A stretch of 64,000 bases of DNA from Nansenia antarctica (Eukaryota; Chordata; Actinopteri; Argentiniformes; Microstomatidae). Position numbers and translations under genes: made by a program. The DNA lies in NCBI GenBank assembly GCA_963989245.1, contig OZ022349.1, forward strand, positions 31,074,693 through 31,138,692, written 5' to 3'. Below the pieces are notes generated by a model. It searched no databases and had not been told where the DNA came from. It saw only the letters and a program-made list of their open reading frames with translations. Below, in pieces: positions 10,196-21,110 of the stretch (positions within the stretch are counted from its first letter, which is position 1; every line of letters begins with the position of its first letter).

Positions 10196-11623
10196 ATGGC
10201 TGGACATTTTGGACAAATGGACTGTTTTGACGGTACGGTAGAAGATTGGTCTACTTATGTGGAGAGACTCGAGCAATATTGTGTGGCTAATGGAGTCAAA
10301 GATGATAAGAAAGTTGCCGTGCTTTTGAGTTTGATGGGGGCAAAGGCATATAATTTGCTGCGTAACCTCACAGCGCCGGAAAAGCCAGCACAAAAGACTT
10401 TTGAAGAGAATGTAGATTTGCTGAAATGCCACTTGAATCCGAAGCCATTAGTGATAGCCGAACGTTTCCGATTTCATAAGAGAGATCAACACAAAACCGA
10501 GTCTGTAGCGGACTATATCGCGGAGCTCCGTAGACTGGCTGAACACTGTGAATTTGGACCGGGACTATCGGATGCGCTCAGAGACAGGCTCGTCTGCGGA
10601 TTGCACAATGAAGGCACGCAGAAAAGGCTCTTGACCAAAAATAATCTGACACTGGAGACCGCGCGTGACATCGCCGTGTCAATGGAAACTGTTGCAAAAG
10701 ACTCGGTTCAACTGCAAAATAAATATATGGGAGAATGCTCAGTGAGTAAAATGCACACAAAAAGGGATGACAAGCCAATGGCATGCTATCGGTGTGGGAA
10801 CAAGTCACATGACCCAGTTGATTGCTGGTTCAAAGATAAAGACTGTAGACAGTGCAACAAAAGAGGACACATACAGAACATGTGCAAATCAAAGCCATGT
10901 GATAAGACATCATACCAAAAGAAAACAGGAAAGAGAGACAGAAATGTACATCAGGTCAGTGAAACTGATTCAAGTGATTCAAGTGTTGAGTTGTCATGCC
11001 TCGAACTTCACTCTCTTAAAGAGACAGGTCGTAAAATCATATGGGTGACACCTGAGGTAGAGGGAGTGAAATTGAAGATGGAGTTAGATACTGGATCTGC
11101 CCTCTCAATAATTTCCCACAAAGACTATGTGAGGAACTTTTCAAATCTGAAACTAAAACCTACCTCAGTGATGTTGAAAACGTACACAGGTGAGAAAATA
11201 TCTCCCATGGGAAAACTGAAAGTGAAAGTGAAGAATGAGAATGACACACAGAGGTTGGAGTTGTATGTGCTACAATGTGTGGGGGTACCCTTATTTGGAC
11301 GTGAATGGATAAGAAGTATCCAGCTTAATTGGCAGTCAATAAAGGCAATGCAGATCACCTCAAAACAAAACAACAGCACTACAAAGGAAAGTCTGGCACA
11401 GATACTGACACAGTCTGCACAGGTTTTCCAAGACGGAATAGGCACCCTGAAACACATGAAAGCACAGGTCATACTCGAGGATGATGCAAAACCCAAGTTC
11501 CACAAGGCTCGTCCGGTGCCCTACGCCCTTCGCCCCAAGGTGGAGGCGGAGCTCCAGCAATTGGAGGACCAAGGTATTCTCTCCAAGGTCGACTGGTGTG
11601 ACTGGGCAATATTGTGGCCGTAG
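10196..11623 (+). CDS. Gypsy C Gag-protease (and first RT residues)
   Basis: 475 residues from ATG 10196, about 100 bp after the 5' LTR. The N-terminal two-thirds is a retrotransposon capsid-like region (SVADYIAELRRLAEHCEFG is typical of Gypsy Gag). Two CCHC zinc knuckles sit at residues 197-210 and 217-230. The aspartic protease active site LDTG is at 297-300. The last 40 residues are the start of RT. The frame ends at 11623, overlapping the downstream frame by 10 bp. Since the break falls inside conserved RT rather than between gag and pol, it looks like a small deletion near 11610, not programmed frameshifting. Confidence 0.9.
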   Translation: MAGHFGQMDCFDGTVEDWSTYVERLEQYCVANGVKDDKKVAVLLSLMGAKAYNLLRNLTAPEKPAQKTFEENVDLLKCHLNPKPLVIAERFRFHKRDQHKTESVADYIAELRRLAEHCEFGPGLSDALRDRLVCGLHNEGTQKRLLTKNNLTLETARDIAVSMETVAKDSVQLQNKYMGECSVSKMHTKRDDKPMACYRCGNKSHDPVDCWFKDKDCRQCNKRGHIQNMCKSKPCDKTSYQKKTGKRDRNVHQVSETDSSDSSVELSCLELHSLKETGRKIIWVTPEVEGVKLKMELDTGSALSIISHKDYVRNFSNLKLKPTSVMLKTYTGEKISPMGKLKVKVKNENDTQRLELYVLQCVGVPLFGREWIRSIQLNWQSIKAMQITSKQNNSTTKESLAQILTQSAQVFQDGIGTLKHMKAQVILEDDAKPKFHKARPVPYALRPKVEAELQQLEDQGILSKVDWCDWAILWP

Positions 11624-14127
11624 TCAAGAAGACGGGTGCGGTACGAATCTGTGGTGATTTCAAGGTCACAGTAAATCCTGTCCTGCATGCAGATCAGTAT
11701 CCCCTCCCACGCATAGATGATATCTTTGCGTCCCTGGCGGGTGGAGAGCGTTTCTCAAAGATAGACCTTGCTCAGGCATACTTGCAGATGGAGGTGGAGG
11801 AGTCATCAAGAAAGTACCTGACCATAAACACCACCAAAGGCCTTTACCAGTACAACAGATTGGTCTTTGGTATATCTAGTGCCCCAGCGATATGGCAACG
11901 TGCTATGGATCAAGTACTCCAAGGGATACCGGGCACACAATGCTATCTGGACGACATCATTGTCACTGGAGTTGATGATGGGACACACCTGGCAAACCTG
12001 AAGACAGTCCTGTCCAGATTGGAGGAATACGGACTGAGAGCAAACAAGAAGAAATGCGAGTTTTTCAAAGACTCCATCGAGTTTTGTGGTCACACCATCG
12101 ACAGACATGGCCTCCACAAATCTCAGGACAAAATCAATGCTGTTCTGAGAGCACCAAAACCAGAGAATGTGAGCCAGCTGCGCTCCTTCCTGGGCCTTAT
12201 TAATTATTACCACAAGTTTCTGCCAAACCTCTCCACTGTTTTGCACCCCTTACACTGTTTGTTACAGTTGGGCAGGAAATGGAAGTGGTCAAAGGACTGT
12301 GAACGAGCATTTGAGACTGCTAAGCAGCTAATCACCTCAGAAGAGATCTTAACGCACTTTGACCCCAGTCTCCCCCTGCGCCTGGCCTGCGATGCGTCCC
12401 CGTATGGTATTGGCGCCGTGCTCTCACACAAAATGCCTGATGGAACTGAGCGACCAATCGCTTTCGCATCAAGATCTCTCAACTCGGCAGAACGCAACTA
12501 TGCTCAAATTGACAGAGAAGCCTTGAGTTTAGTATGGGGGGTGAAGAAGTTTAATCAATATCTATATGGAAAGCACTTCACATTGATCACAGATCATCAG
12601 CCCCTGGTATCAATCTTTCACCCTCAAAAGTGTATCCCAGTAATGACAGCAGCACGCTTACAAAGATGGGCTCTGTTTCTGGGTGCGCACACCTACACCA
12701 TTGAGTTTAAAGGAACTAAACAACATGGAAACGCCGATGGACTCTCACGCCTCCTACACGAGGCACACCCTGTGGAGGACACAACGGATCCAGCTGACGC
12801 GTTCCACTTGACCCAACTGGAGTCACTTCCTGCCACAAGAGTTCAGATACAAATGGAGACCAACAGAGATCCTACCATGTCTAAAGTATATGAGTTGACA
12901 GTGAATGGATGGCCAACACAGGGCTACCTCCAGCTACCTGAGTACTCCACCCGTCGTGACCAGCTATCAGTGTGTCAAGGCTGTGTCATGTGGGGTACGC
13001 GTGTCATTGTGCCACCCAAGCTGCGTTCACGAGTGTTGGAATCATTACACGAAGGGCATCTCGGTGTGGTTAAGATGAAGAGCCTTGCTAGAAGCTATGT
13101 CTGGTGGCCTGGCATAGACGGTCAAATAGAGGACCTGGCTAAGACCTGCAGTGGATGCCAACAGATACAGCGCCAACCCCAGACGGCACCCCTCCACACA
13201 TGGGAATGGCCCACTACCCAGTGGCAACGTATTCACATAGACTACGCAGGGCCCTTCATGGATCGGATGTTCCTCATTGTGGTTGACGCCCATTCAAAGT
13301 GGCCCGAAGTCTTCACAGTGAAACAGGCCACATCTACTAAAACAGTGGACATACTGCGCACACTCTTCTCCCGCACAGGGCTGCCCCAACAACTGGTGAG
13401 TGACAACGCGAGTATATTCACTGGAGAGGAGTTCCAGAGTTTCCTCAAACGGAATGGTGTCAAACACCTTACCTCAGCTCCTCACCATCCTGCAACTAAC
13501 GGCTTGGCGGAACGTTTTGTACAATCTTTCAAGCAGTCAATGAAAGCAAGTGGGAAGGATGGAACAGTGTTACAACAGAAAGTAGCAAACTTCCTGCTGG
13601 CTTACCGAAACACAGCTCATGCCACAACGGGCCAGACGCCGGCTATGCTGTTCATGGGCAGAAACCTCAGATCGCGTTTGGATTTGCTAAAACCAGACAT
13701 CTGCAAACATGTGTTGGAGAAGCAGTGTTCTAGTGGACAGACACAACGGCAACTGAGGAGTTTCAGTGTTGGACACAAAGTGCTTGCCAGAGACTATAGA
13801 GGTAATAACCAGAAATGGCAGCCTGGTGAGGTTCTGTCACGGACAGGACCACTGACTTACACCGTGAGTGTAGGGCCTGACATCGTCTGGCGCAGGCATG
13901 TTGACCAGCTACTGGATGCAACAGCTCGCAATACCACAGCTAAGGAATCAGTGGCACCTCCAGACTCGGATGAGTCTACTCTGGCAACACCAGAGGACTT
14001 TGACACTGATAATGATGCTGAACCTGCACAGGCTGTTGAACCTCAACTGAGGGCCACTGGCTCTGGTTCTCAACCAAGGCGTTACCCTGAGAGAAATCGC
14101 AGAGCACCTCAGAGACTTGAATTGTAG
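11614..14127 (+). CDS. Gypsy C reverse transcriptase, RNase H and integrase
   Basis: 837 codons, open throughout. Numbered from the GTG at 11614: RT with catalytic YLDD at 111-114; RNase H from about 255 (ACDASPYGIGAV); integrase zinc module H479, H482, C512, C515; catalytic triad D543, D597, E633 with the standard 35-residue spacing between the last two. The GTG is the first in-frame start-like codon, not a real initiation site; the domain begins in the preceding frame. The stop at 14127 is 110 bp before the 3' LTR. The polyprotein would give all enzymes for reverse transcription and integration. Confidence 0.92.
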   Translation: MAVVKKTGAVRICGDFKVTVNPVLHADQYPLPRIDDIFASLAGGERFSKIDLAQAYLQMEVEESSRKYLTINTTKGLYQYNRLVFGISSAPAIWQRAMDQVLQGIPGTQCYLDDIIVTGVDDGTHLANLKTVLSRLEEYGLRANKKKCEFFKDSIEFCGHTIDRHGLHKSQDKINAVLRAPKPENVSQLRSFLGLINYYHKFLPNLSTVLHPLHCLLQLGRKWKWSKDCERAFETAKQLITSEEILTHFDPSLPLRLACDASPYGIGAVLSHKMPDGTERPIAFASRSLNSAERNYAQIDREALSLVWGVKKFNQYLYGKHFTLITDHQPLVSIFHPQKCIPVMTAARLQRWALFLGAHTYTIEFKGTKQHGNADGLSRLLHEAHPVEDTTDPADAFHLTQLESLPATRVQIQMETNRDPTMSKVYELTVNGWPTQGYLQLPEYSTRRDQLSVCQGCVMWGTRVIVPPKLRSRVLESLHEGHLGVVKMKSLARSYVWWPGIDGQIEDLAKTCSGCQQIQRQPQTAPLHTWEWPTTQWQRIHIDYAGPFMDRMFLIVVDAHSKWPEVFTVKQATSTKTVDILRTLFSRTGLPQQLVSDNASIFTGEEFQSFLKRNGVKHLTSAPHHPATNGLAERFVQSFKQSMKASGKDGTVLQQKVANFLLAYRNTAHATTGQTPAMLFMGRNLRSRLDLLKPDICKHVLEKQCSSGQTQRQLRSFSVGHKVLARDYRGNNQKWQPGEVLSRTGPLTYTVSVGPDIVWRRHVDQLLDATARNTTAKESVAPPDSDESTLATPEDFDTDNDAEPAQAVEPQLRATGSGSQPRRYPERNRRAPQRLEL

Positions 14128-14223
14128 TCAGGATGTACTAACTTACCTTTGATAGAGCATTATATTTCTGTTATGGTTAGTTACTGAACACACTTTGTGA
14201 TGTTTAGGGGTTACATCAATGCT

Positions 14224-14235
14224 GGAAGGGAGGAA
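14224..14235 (+). promoter_or_regulatory. Gypsy C polypurine tract
   Basis: GGAAGGGAGGAA directly before the 3' LTR (14237), the expected plus-strand priming site. Confidence 0.8.
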
Positions 14236-14236
14236 T

Positions 14237-14434
14237 TGTTATGTATGCAATAGGCATGGGACTATTTTATGTTGTTGCTATACTGTGGGTGCGCATTGAT
14301 ATGGACATGTTACGTTGGTGCGTATTGATATGTACATGTGGTTGTTGAACTTGACGTTGACAGTAAAGAAGTGAAAACTGTAGCTCCTTGTTCATGCATC
14401 CTTATTACTGTTAGTCCAGGCAGAAGACGTAACA
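14237..14434 (+). repeat. Gypsy C 3' LTR
   Basis: 198 bp, identical to 9897-10094, followed by the CAAAC target duplication and the resumed minisatellite. Confidence 0.92.
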
Positions 14435-14490
14435 CAAACCCTCAGCCCTGTACACACCAAACCCTCACCCCTGTACACACCAAACACAGT
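14435..14490. repeat. CCCTGTACACACCAAA minisatellite, right part
   Basis: Resumes the array interrupted at 9896, for about two more units, then unique sequence to 14643. Confidence 0.85.
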
Positions 14491-14642
14491 AACAAAAACA
14501 AACAACCTTATCACCACAATCTATTTACACCATTAACAAAAAAAACAAACAAAAAAAAAGATTTATTTGGGCAGGTGTTTATTCAACAAAGGTTCTCAGG
14601 TTCAACAACGACACACCTTGGGACTCTGACACGTGTTGTACA

Positions 14643-14644
<2 letters not shown>

Positions 14645-14699
<55 letters not shown>
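14645..14699. repeat. (AC)n microsatellite
   Basis: Uninterrupted dinucleotide run of about 27 units. Confidence 0.95.
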
Positions 14700-14702
<3 letters not shown>

Positions 14703-14805
14703 GTGCAGAGGAGGTGCAGAGGAGGTGAAGAGGAAGAGATTAATTGGACGAGGCCGTTTAACACCACATGTAGAGAGGAGAGCATCTGAACACATGCCCT
14801 AGGCA

Positions 14806-14808
<3 letters not shown>

Positions 14809-14844
<36 letters not shown>

Positions 14845-14941
14845 ACACACACACACATACACACGCACACACACACACCACACACATACACACACACACG
14901 CACACACATACACACACACGCACGCGCGCACGCACACACAC
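14809..14941. repeat. Compound (AC)n microsatellite
   Basis: CA repeats with CACC, ATAC and GCACGC interruptions. Long frames across it are artefacts of repetition. Confidence 0.95.
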
Positions 14942-15099
14942 AATGACGCATACTCAGGACCATACACAGTACACAGTACACATAACCCCTCGACCCCCCC
15001 AAAGGTCTCCTTTGACCCCCCCTACTCCCTCCAGAGAGAAGCGCTCCCCTCTCCTTCAACACCATGTGGGAGGGAGAGAGGGGTGTACCTGAGACACAG

Positions 15100-15551
15100 C
15101 CTCTACCTCCACCAGCCTCGACCTCCACCAGCCTCTACCTCCATCAGCCTCTACCTCCTGAGCCACAGCCTCTACCTTCACCAGCCTCTACCTCCACCAG
15201 CCTCTACCTCCTGAGCCACAGCCTCTACCTCCACCAGCCTCTACCTCCACCAGCCTCTACCTCCATCAGCCTCTACCTACACCAGCCTCTACCTCCTGAG
15301 CCACAGCCTCTACCTTCACCAGCCTCGACCTCCACCAGCCTCTACCTCCATCAGCCTCTACCTACACCAGCCTCTACCTCCACCAGCCTCTACCTCCTGA
15401 GCCACAGCCTCTACCTCCACCAGCCTCTACCTCCTGAGCCACAGCCTCTACCTCCACCAACCTCTACCTCCACCAGCCTCTACCTCCTGAGCCACAGCCT
15501 CTACCTCCACCAGCCTCTACCTCCACCAGCCTCTACCTCCTGAGCCACAGC
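15100..15551. repeat. CAGCCTCTACCTCC minisatellite
   Basis: About 450 bp of 12- to 36-bp higher-order units built on CCTCTACCTCCACCAG with a recurring CTGAGCCACAG spacer. An open frame of Leu-Tyr-Pro-rich repeats runs through it, but nothing suggests it is a gene. From 15552 to 15873 I see no feature. Confidence 0.9.
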
Positions 15552-15869
15552 CGTATGTAGGTAAACTATCTCCATATACTGTCAGTCTAAGTCAGGGACA
15601 TCTGTATTCCTCCACAGCCTCCTCTGGGGACTCGGTGTCACTCTAACTTCCCCTGTTGCCATCCTCTCATCACAACTTGAATAGAAGGAACAGTAATGAA
15701 TATTAACAGAGCAGACGTGCTGTGATGCATTCTACATCTCTGTTGTCTTAGGCTAGGCTAAGCTAAGCTAGGCTAACCTGAGCTGCTTCGCTAATCCCCC
15801 CCGTGTCCTCTCTCCCTGACGCAGCCATGATGCACCTGTTTATGGCTTAAAGTAAGCAGGCGGAATGGG

Positions 15870-15873
<4 letters not shown>

Positions 15874-15928
<55 letters not shown>
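15874..15928. repeat. (GT)n microsatellite
   Basis: About 27 GT units followed by GCGTGCGTGCATGCG. Confidence 0.95.
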
Positions 15929-15933
<5 letters not shown>

Positions 15934-16201
15934 CGTGCATGCGTGTGTCTGTTTCTGATTGGCCGTTCCTCTTTGGAGCTGAATAATGTTCCAGACATGC
16001 CTTTCCTCACTATAACTAATCCTGTTTGGAACTGTTAACATTCTGTTGCCAGCCAGGAACTATTTAAATCCCAACACACAAACACACACACACACACACA
16101 GCTAAGAGCTACTTCATAGGCAAAGTGAGTACAAACAACCAAAGAACCGTTACATTGCATGTTGATTTGAAAACCCTCTCTAGTCAAGGCAGATCCATCC
16201 A

Positions 16202-16202
<1 letters not shown>

Positions 16203-16260
<58 letters not shown>
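16203..16260. repeat. (CA)n microsatellite
   Basis: About 29 CA units. A shorter CA run is at 16077-16100. Confidence 0.95.
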
Positions 16261-16261
<1 letters not shown>

Positions 16262-16340
16262 TTGAATACTGTATTTGGTTCCACAAATCATATTACACAA
16301 ACAGGGAATCAAATATTTCGGGCTAAGCAGCACTGAAGAG

Positions 16341-16966
16341 TCAAGGTACATAACACCTCCTTCTCCACACGGCCAAGCTGCCAATAATAGCCGAGACAGA
16401 GCAAAATTTGTCAACCTGTTTGGCCTTTCTTTTAGTCATTGCAGCAATTCTCAGACCCCTCATGGTGCATTTATATACATGGCCCAGACTTCCAAATACA
16501 AGTATACTGAATTTACACTTGTACCCAAAGCTGGTTATCGTACCAAGTAGTGGTTGGTATTTGATATACTTGTCCTGGAAAGTCTGGTCCATGTACAGGT
16601 CAAAGGGACAGCCTGCTTCTACAATCAGCACCTCCTTGTGGCTGGTGTCAACAAAGACAACATCAGGTGTATTTGGGATGTTGGCAATAATGTCATTGGT
16701 AAAACCAAACCACTCTGGTAACACTCTGGCATGCTTGTACATAGCTGCGCTAGATGGTAAGATATTTTGTACTGTATCAGACACAATGTCCACAATACGG
16801 TCATGACGAGCTATGTACAGGTGTTTGTATGCATTACATCCATTTGTTATGTGTGCAATGGATTCTAGGTGTTGTGAATCCTGATGGCTTGAACAGAATG
16901 GACTGTGAGTGTGGGGATACCAGGTGGACAGATTGTACTTGGTCGGTAATACCTGCAGTCTTGCTT
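16341..16966 (-). pseudogene. R2-superclade LINE, restriction-like endonuclease end
   Basis: The minus strand encodes about 205 residues that look like the C-terminus of a LINE with a restriction-like endonuclease (R2/NeSL/HERO group): KARLQVLPTKYNLSTWYPHT, a zinc motif C...H with AHITNGC, and the nuclease core IPNTPDVVFVDTSHKEVLIV with the PD...D/E pattern. The frame ends at 16341 in the expected family ending (VSAIIGSLAVWRRR). Upstream it is cut at about 16967 by an L2 tail; a fragment of what is probably the same element reappears at 27547-27710. Confidence 0.75.
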
Positions 16967-17825
16967 TGATCAAATAAAATAAAATAAAATTGTATTTGTA
17001 TAGCGCATTTCTTACAAGATACAACTCAATGCGCTTCACATACTGACAGAGCAGGCAAAAGTAAAAACCTGTACACTATGTAGCCAGGAAAATTCCCTTG
17101 CAGCCCTCTACACATACAGTAGAGCGACTACTAACCAGTTTGCCTACCAGCACCCAGCGGTGGACCCCCACACCCTCCTCGGGGAGCCCCCGCCGCCCCA
17201 CACACCCAGCCCGCCCCACCACCAGCACACCCGGCCCAGCCAAGCAAGCACAGACCATAAAGGCCCCGCACAAGGACGGCCAAGCAGGTGCCCCGGCGGC
17301 GGAACAGACCAGGCACACGGGGCAGCCGGGGGCCCCCAAGGGGAGGCCCAAGGACCACCGGTGCATAGCAAGCAAGCAAGGGCGAAAAACCTGTACACCA
17401 TGTATGCAGTAAAAGTTCCTTGCATATTATCGGCGTACACACTGTCCATAAATGTAGTGTTATATCTGCATCGTTCTGCATCCAGCATGGGCACAGGTCC
17501 TGCCAAAAGAGAATCTCAAGCGCAGTTATGATGCAACAACACAATAAAGATGACAGCAATACAACCTGATGGTGGTCCAGGTACATCCTGGTACCGGTTC
17601 TGGTACTGCTCTAGGTGCTACTGGGAGCTGACAGTGCCTCATCAGCACCCAGGTCCTTTTTCCTGTCAACACAAGATCTCAAAGCACGAGTATGGTGTAA
17701 TAGCATAGTGATCCTAGTTCTATAATGTCCAATGTCTCCCTTAGTTACAAAAGGCGACATTTAATAAGTAGGTTTTAAGGTCTCGCTTAAAAATGTCCTG
17801 AGTTTTAGACAACCTCAGGCCCTCA

Positions 17826-17828
<3 letters not shown>

Positions 17829-17873
<45 letters not shown>

Positions 17874-19091
17874 TCATTACATTTATATAGCGCTTTTCCG
17901 AGGCTCAAAGACTCTGACAATATAGGGGATATGGGAAACACAAAAACAACAAGTAACATGGAACACAGAGTCAGAGTGGCAGTATAGGTGAGACGAGAGA
18001 AGGGCAGGGGGAGGTGGGGGGCAGGTGAGATGGCCGGGAGTCCAGGGCAAAACGACAGGAGCAGCAGGAGGGCGAAACCAAGCCGAAGATGAAACCAGAG
18101 TACAGGTGGGAGCAGGTCAGTGGATAGGCTGGGAGCAACCAGCAGTTGGTGGGCAGCGAGCCGTATAAGCATGGCAGTGAACCAGAACGACAGCGCGGTG
18201 CCGCCGTTGCCGTTGTCATCTGTATTGCCAGCCTGGGACCGAACCCGCGCGGCCGGCCAGCCTAGCCGTGCCATGCCAGCGACCAAATCCTGCAGTAGTG
18301 AGTGAGGGTTGGGAAGGACTGACACTCACCTGCGGAGATGGCAACCCCCAAACCGGGGAGGGAGTGGTGGCTACCTCCCGGGACGAGGGTAGTAGCACAG
18401 CACAGCCAGGCTAGCGATGTCTGAGAGCGGCGCAGTGCGGGGCGGTCAGCAACACAGAGCCGGTGGACAGGAACGATGGTGTCAAGAAGTGTGAATCCAG
18501 TGGGAGTTAGGGGTCCAGCGTTAGTTAGTGGTGGCGGTGGTTAGTGGTGGCGGTGAATACTGTAGTCCGGTAGTGGAGGCGGTGAATACTGTAGTCCGGT
18601 AGTGGAGGCGGTGAGTACTGTAGTCCGGCAGTGGAGGCGGTGAGTACTGTAGTCCGGCAGTGGAGGCGGTGAGTACTGTAGTCCGGCAGTGGAGGCGGTG
18701 AGTACTGTAGTCCGGCAGTGGAGGCGGTGAGTACTGTAGTCCGGCAGTGGAGGTGGTGAGTACTGTAGTCCGGCAGTGGAGGCGGTGAGAGGCGGGAGAT
18801 GGCGGGGGGGAAAGCAGCGGAGGTCGGCGAAAAAAATCTAACAAAACAAAGTGAAAAAATACTTGGAAAAGAAAACAAGGAAAATAAAAAGCGGAGACCT
18901 CTGGGGGAAGACGGGCACACAAAACAAGGTAGACGCCGAAAACAAGAAACTATAGACACTTTAGGACAGGACACAAAAAGACAGGACAGGGAAACAGAAG
19001 CGGCAGTCACAACGCGGACGCCAGCGTGCTCTGAACCCGGAAACGCAGCTACGGCAAACGCAACAGGACAAACAGGACAAACATGAGTGGT
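17829..19091 (-). mobile_element. Unclassified 1.26-kb insertion in the L2 C-terminus
   Basis: Left border (TAA)n at 17829-17873, then ATTTATATAGCGCTTTTCC, which is the reverse of a LINE/SINE 3' tail. So this is probably a minus-oriented retroelement or SINE-like unit. The interior has no convincing protein and includes a 29-bp minisatellite. It separates WNTLP from the final block of the L2 protein. The flanks CCTCAGGT and CCTGTAGGT may be a diverged duplication. Confidence 0.5.
18535..18792. repeat. 29-bp minisatellite, about 9 copies
   Basis: Unit GGCGGTGAGTACTGTAGTCC plus CGGCAGTGGA, 29 bp per repeat with T/C and A/G variants. Direct repeats are contiguous with no spacers, so it is not a CRISPR array. 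Confidence 0.9.
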
Positions 19092-19929
19092 GTGGCCTTC
19101 TTCGCCTGTAGGTAGGGTGTTCCACAATCTAGGAGCATATATGCTAAAAGCTGATCCTCCAAATCTCTTAGTCCTAGCCTCTGGTACTATCAAAAGTTCC
19201 GTGCCACTAGACCTTAGGGGTCTAACTGGTGTGTATCTTATGAGCATGTCCGCCATGTATTTGGGCGTGTCGCAATGGAGTGATTTATAGACTAATAAAA
19301 GGATCTTAAAGTCTATTCTATAACTGACAGCGAGCCAGTGTAGTGATCTCAAGACAGGTGTGATGTGCGCTCTTTGTTTGGTCCTAATAAGGACACAAGC
19401 AGCAGCATTCTGAACCATTTGTAGTCTACTAATCATTTTTTGGGGGAGACCTGTCAGGAGAGCATTACAGTAATCTAGCCTACTAGTAACAAACGCATGC
19501 ATTAGTTTTTCAGTGTCTGCCTGGGAGAGAAATTATTGTACCTTAGTGATGTTTCTTAAATGGTTTAAAGGATGTTTTAATAGTATTATTAATATGGGTT
19601 TCAAAATGTAGATCTGGGTCAATTATGACACCAAGATTCCTAGCCTGACACTTAGTGTTAAGAGCTACTGTTTTCAAATGTGCAGATCATTTCTCTCTCC
19701 CAGTTTTCTCGCCAATGATCAAAATACCTTTTTTCTTGATTGAGTTGGAGAAACTTTTGTGTCATCCATATATTAATATCAGCAATACAATCTATCAGGT
19801 GGTCGACCATCTCGTAGTCGTTACTGAGATATAAAGCTGAGTGTCGTCAGCATAGCTATGGTAGTTAACGCTATGCCTCTTGATAACAGAACTGAGGGGT
19901 AGCATGTATAGGCTAAAAAGCAACGGTCC

Positions 19930-20047
19930 TGTATCAATGTGCACACACACACTTGGTCGCCATTCACAAAGCTGAGCTTTATTGGTCTCGTTGTACATTC
20001 AACATGCAGTAGCTGGTATAGCGCCCCTACAGGCCACTATCGGTACA
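19930..20047 (-). repeat. Gypsy B 3' LTR
   Basis: 118 bp, TGTATCAATGTG to ATCGGTACA, identical to 26155-26272. Followed on the inside by the polypurine tract. Confidence 0.9.
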
Positions 20048-20393
20048 TCTCCCTTTTTCTAAGGATTAAGATGAAGTTGATCTCAGAGAATAACAGTTCA
20101 CAGATATTACAAGTCTATATCTATAGCTTAGCATACGTACTAGAATTCTCAAGATGTACTCTCCAGCTTGTACAAATAAACAATGTAACGGTACTCTAAA
20201 CAGTACAATTATTACACTTCTCTTACCTCTTTCCTTTTTTTTCCAATGAAAACAAACTGTAATGGAACCATACAGCATCAATTCACAAATAACCTGAGTC
20301 CAGAAACAAACAGTAATGACCCTGAGAACAGAACTCCAAGTCCGCAATAAAAAAATAATAATAATAATAAACCGACCCTTTCTGTGCGTGTTA

Positions 20394-21110
20394 TTAGCAC
20401 TCCTCTACAAGTCTCCTAGGTTTGACAATGGACCTACTCGGCCTTTGAACCCGCTCCACCCCAGGGGAGGGTGACTCGACAGGAGGGCTGTCCGTGTCTG
20501 ATTGAGTATGCCCCTCTTCTATTTGCTCTCCCGGAGTCTCCCTGTCATTGCCATTCTCTGCAGGCTGTGGTTCTGGGCGTGGAATCTTCAACAGGTGTCT
20601 CCGGTTCCTGCGGATTGTATTGCCATTCTCGGTAAGTACCTCGTATGATCTTGGAGCAGTCTCTTTAAGGACCTGTGTGACCGGTCTTCCTTCGCATCTG
20701 ACTCTCACTAGGTCCTCTCGTTCAAGAGGTCCCAAGGGCCGTGCTCTTTTGTCATAGGCACGTTTGGACCGGTCCTCTCTCTGTGTGGACCGGTGCTCTC
20801 TCTGTGTGCGGTGTTTAGCGCGCTGGAGCAGGTGCTCTGCTGACGGCAGCTTTGTCTTGAGCCTCCTGTTCATCAGCAACTCTGCTGGTGAGCGGCCACC
20901 TTCCAGCGGTGATGCTCTGTAGTTGAGGACTGCCAGGTACGGGTCCTCACCCGCTTCCGCTGCTTTCCTTAGCAGTCGTTTCACGATTTGCACTCCCTTT
21001 TCCGCTAGACCATTTGACTGCGGGTACAGTGGGCTTGAATCCATGCTTGAATCCATACTGTTTTCCAAACTCTGCGAACTCCTGGCAGCTAAACTGCGGC
21101 CCATTATCAC
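20394..21110 (-). pseudogene. Gypsy B integrase C-terminal half
   Basis: The minus strand encodes PLYPQSNGLAEKGVQIVKRL, holding the catalytic Glu of the integrase core, then a basic C-terminal domain ending RRLVEEC at 20394. A frame change near 21045, where GCTTGAATCCAT is repeated (about 21030-21053), separates it from the preceding frame. Confidence 0.85.

Larger units (their letters stand above)
9897..14434 (+). mobile_element. Complete Ty3/Gypsy element (Gypsy C), very recent insertion
   Basis: Two 198-bp LTRs (9897-10094 and 14237-14434) that I find identical base by base, with TG...CA ends. The 5-bp target duplication CAAAC lies at 9892-9896 and 14435-14439. Inside, in Gypsy order: gag, protease, RT, RNase H, integrase. 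Element length 4,538 bp. The only coding lesion found is a frameshift near 11610. It is embedded in a minisatellite. Confidence 0.95.

Noticed and set aside
11600..11625. Programmed ribosomal frameshift in Gypsy C
   Set aside because: The break is within the conserved RT N-terminus, not at the gag-pol border, and no slippery heptamer is evident; a small deletion is more likely.
15064..15543. 160-codon Leu-Tyr-Pro-rich open frame
   Set aside because: It follows a CCTCTACCTCC minisatellite exactly; a repeat by-product.
18535..18792. Possible CRISPR-like array (regular 29-bp repeats)
   Set aside because: Units are contiguous without spacers, and the context is vertebrate.
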